Below the pieces are notes generated by a model. That model saw only the letters and a list, made by a program, of their open reading frames with translations. It did not search any database and had not been told where the DNA came from. From Thermoplasmata archaeon (GTDB lineage: Archaea; Thermoplasmatota; Thermoplasmata; Lutacidiplasmatales; UBA184), in the NCBI GenBank assembly GCA_030038095.1, contig JASHPK010000042.1:1-64000 (forward strand): 64,000 nt of DNA, read 5' to 3'. Made by a program: the position numbers and the translations under genes. Each line of letters opens with the position of its first letter. Positions within the stretch are counted from its first letter, which is position 1. This document shows, piece by piece, positions 61,822 to 64,000 of the stretch.

Positions 61822-62142
61822 CTACACCCCACGGCTGTGGCGGGGAATCCCCTGCGTACTACGGTCCGGCGACTGACGTCGCGATCCCGGATGGACGGAT
61901 TGGGCCGTCGCCGTAGGGCGTCGCTCGAGGTGAAGATCGATCACGAACTGGAGCACCTCGCGGGCTCCGGCCGGATCAATCGCGGGTCGGTCAGGGAAGG
62001 CGCCCCCCAGGACGGTCCGGATGAATTCCCGGGTCTCTCGCCGCGTTTCCGCGAGCGTCCGGCCCTCGACCGTGCCGATTCCGTCGATCCAGGCGAGATA
62101 TCCCCCCTCCTTGCGGAACACCCGGACCTGGAACGAGGGCAC
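61822..62142 (-). CDS. Possible HicB-like small protein
   Basis: VPSFQVRVFRKEGGYLAWIDGIGTVEGRTLAETRRETREFIRTVLGG; GTG start at 62142 inferred inside a longer ORF. Confidence 0.35.
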   Translation of the reverse strand: MPSFQVRVFRKEGGYLAWIDGIGTVEGRTLAETRRETREFIRTVLGGAFPDRPAIDPAGAREVLQFVIDLHLERRPTATAQSVHPGSRRQSPDRSTQGIPRHSRGV

Positions 62143-62201
62143 GCGAATCCGAGCGACCCGAGGGATTATCCCCCTGCGACGGGGGTCGCGGAACGGTCGG
62201 T

Positions 62202-63074
62202 TCAGTCTCCCGTGACGTCCAGCAGGAAGTCGCGGACCGCGCCGAGGAACTCCTTCGGCTGCTCGAAGATCGCCATGTGGCTGCTGTGGGGGAGGACGCG
62301 CAGGTGCGCCGGTTCGATGCGTTCGGCCATCTCGGCGGACGCGTTGAGGAAGAAATCGTACCGGCCGACGACGATGAGCCCCGGCACGTCGATCTTGGAG
62401 TAGTACTTGCGCCCGTCCCACCGAGCGATCGTCCCGTCGACGACGAACTCGTCGCCCGTCCGCGTCATCATCGCCCGGTAGACCTTGAGATGCATCTTGG
62501 TCGCCTTCCAGTCCTTCGGCGTGCCCCGGAGGAACCGGGTCTGGAACGGCTGCGCGATCTCCGTCGCGATGCGCTGGTACTCCGGCGAGTCAAACGCGCG
62601 GGCGTGGGTGAGCTCGCGGAGCCGCTTGCGCAGACGGGGAGACGCGGCCGCGAGCATCGTCCGGTTCGCCTGTCGGACCTCCTCGGCGCTGCCTGCGGTC
62701 GCGCAGAGGAGGAGCGAGGTGAGCTTCGACTGATATCGGTGCGCGTATTCGAGGGCCACGAACCCACCCGCGGAGTATCCGAGGAGATGGAGCTCGGTGA
62801 TCCGCAGCGCGCGCCGGATCAGCTCGACGTCCTCCGCCATCTGGGGGATCGTGAGGTCCGAGGGACTGCGGGGCGACCAGCTGTGGCCGACCCCCCGCGG
62901 GTTGAACAATACGACCCGCAGATGGGAGTTCGCCAGCTTGAGGAAGGCGCGCAGATAGTGGTACGTGAGCCCCGGTCCGCCCGGATGGACGAGGAGCGTG
63001 GCCGGACCCTTCCCCTGAGAGACGTACTCGAACGACCGACGTCCGGCGACGGTCACTCGACGCAATCGGGCCAT
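62202..63074 (-). CDS. Alpha/beta hydrolase (proline iminopeptidase-like)
   Basis: Start MARLRRVTVAGRRSFEYVSQG; LLVHPGGPGLTYHYLRAF; VVLFNPRGVGHSWSP; LHLLGYSAGGFVALEYAHRY (nucleophile elbow GYSAGG); VLPHSSHMAIFEQPKEF. Confidence 0.92.
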   Translation of the reverse strand: MARLRRVTVAGRRSFEYVSQGKGPATLLVHPGGPGLTYHYLRAFLKLANSHLRVVLFNPRGVGHSWSPRSPSDLTIPQMAEDVELIRRALRITELHLLGYSAGGFVALEYAHRYQSKLTSLLLCATAGSAEEVRQANRTMLAAASPRLRKRLRELTHARAFDSPEYQRIATEIAQPFQTRFLRGTPKDWKATKMHLKVYRAMMTRTGDEFVVDGTIARWDGRKYYSKIDVPGLIVVGRYDFFLNASAEMAERIEPAHLRVLPHSSHMAIFEQPKEFLGAVRDFLLDVTGD

Positions 63075-63417
63075 GGTTGCCCGTAAGGGAACTGGGACAA
63101 AAGACGTGCGACCCGATCCCGGCAGGGCCCGTACGGGCCATCCCACGACGGGATGAGCGGCCGGAGCCGCCCGCGGCCGCTGGATTGGAGATCCGCCCCG
63201 GGTCCGATCGAGGTGAGGTGATTCGTGTGCGGAGGCCGATAGCGCCCAAAGAGCATCCCGCTGTTCGCGCCCCACCTCGGTGCGAGCCGGTTCGGATCGC
63301 TCTGCCTCGCGCGCCCTCGGTAAGGTACGCGAGGATGGAAGGCGATCGTCGCCCGGGTGGCCCCCGGCCCAGGGCCGTAATGCGCCTAATCCGCCGGAGC
63401 GGTCGCGCCGGTAAACG

Positions 63418-63491
63418 TGCGGGCACCGGGATTTGAACCCGGGTTATAGGCTTGGCAAGCCTATGTGATGACCAGACTACACTATGCCCGC
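63418..63491 (-). tRNA. tRNA-Gly (GCC)
   Basis: Minus strand GCGGGCATAGTGTAGTCTGGTCATCACATAGGCTTGCCAAGCCTATAACCCGGGTTCAAATCCCGGTGCCCGCA. Cloverleaf pairs; anticodon loop TTGCCAA. No intron. Confidence 0.96.
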
Positions 63492-63692
63492 ATCCGGGGT
63501 CCGTCGCACGCTCACGCCGTTCTCGTCTCCACGACCCGACCCAGGAGGGCGGGCCCTCGGGGCGACCCCGACATCGCTCGGTGATTAAAGCGGCTCGGTG
63601 GGGACAGAACGGGTCCCCCCGAAACTCTCGCGGCCGAGGGTCGGGTTATTACGGGGGCCGCGACGTGCCTCGGGGTCGCCCGCGGGGGAACG

Positions 63693-64000
63693 ATGGGGGA
63701 ATGCTGGGCGGAGGGGGAGGTCGTCGCGTTGAAGCGGCCCGGGGTCGCGGCGACCCTCATCCCGCTCGAACGAGGGCCCCGGCGCGTCGGGAACGAGGGA
63801 GTGGTCGATCTGAGCTCCTTGATCGGAGCGGCGCCGGGCGGCGAGTTCCTCTGGTCCGGCACGACCTATCGCGCGATGCGACCGTCGCTCTCGGACCTCT
63901 TCGGCGCCCTGCACCGGGGGGCCCAGATCGTGACCCCGAAGGATGCGGCCCACCTCCTCTGGCTCGCGGGGGTCGCGCCCGAAGGGAAGGTGATCGAGGC
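63693..64000 (+). CDS. trmI: tRNA (adenine-58-N1)-methyltransferase, TrmI-like (3' truncated by window edge)
   Basis: MGECWAEGEVVALKRPGVAATLIPLERGPRRVGNEGVVDLSSLIGAAPGGEFLWSGTTYRAMRPSLSDLFGALHRGAQIVTPKDAAHLLWLAGVAPEGKVIEA. Open to the window end, so absent from the ORF track. Confidence 0.75.
   Translation, partial: MGECWAEGEVVALKRPGVAATLIPLERGPRRVGNEGVVDLSSLIGAAPGGEFLWSGTTYRAMRPSLSDLFGALHRGAQIVTPKDAAHLLWLAGVAPEGKVIE

Overview
This is a GC-rich archaeal chromosome segment, most consistent with a Thermoplasmata-like lineage. Supporting signs are thermopsin, an RpoK, archaeal UMP kinase, a translin-family protein, an isolated 5S rRNA gene, C1-G72 tRNA-Tyr with an intron, and TATA/TTA boxes about 25-30 nt upstream of start codons. 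Positions 1-28.4 kb are an accessory surface block. It holds a 5'-truncated, polytopic-membrane tandem-AAA (CDC48/VAT-like) ATPase, apparently in an operon with three giant single-pass surface proteins. Two further BNR-propeller giants (ATGA overlap) and a thermopsin-family protein follow. These surface proteins share modular ectodomains (InlB-B-like repeats with an unusual Cys pair, PEGA, PKD, Fn3, a recurring 'ETGLPxGTxW' module) and short Pro-rich cytoplasmic tails. Positions 28.4-42.4 kb are mostly housekeeping: tRNA-Tyr with intron, adk, pyrH, rpiA, enoyl-CoA hydratase plus a PaaA/BoxB-like diiron protein, a GHMP mevalonate-pathway decarboxylase, M1 aminopeptidase, 5S rRNA, endonuclease IV, split transketolase, transaldolase, DUF357, translin, MTA phosphorylase and rpoK. 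Positions ~42.4-48.0 kb are a lower-GC island. A CPA2 antiporter + UspA cassette lies between copies of a perfect 24-bp repeat and 10-bp GCACAGAAAC repeats, followed by a YVTN-propeller surface protein. The remainder holds a K+ channel/antiporter pair, Fhs, a DMT transporter, an aldo/keto reductase, a MenC-like enolase, methyltransferases, a hemerythrin-like protein, more surface proteins, tRNA-Gly and the start of TrmI. All calls are from reading the sequence and supplied translations; no database search was run.
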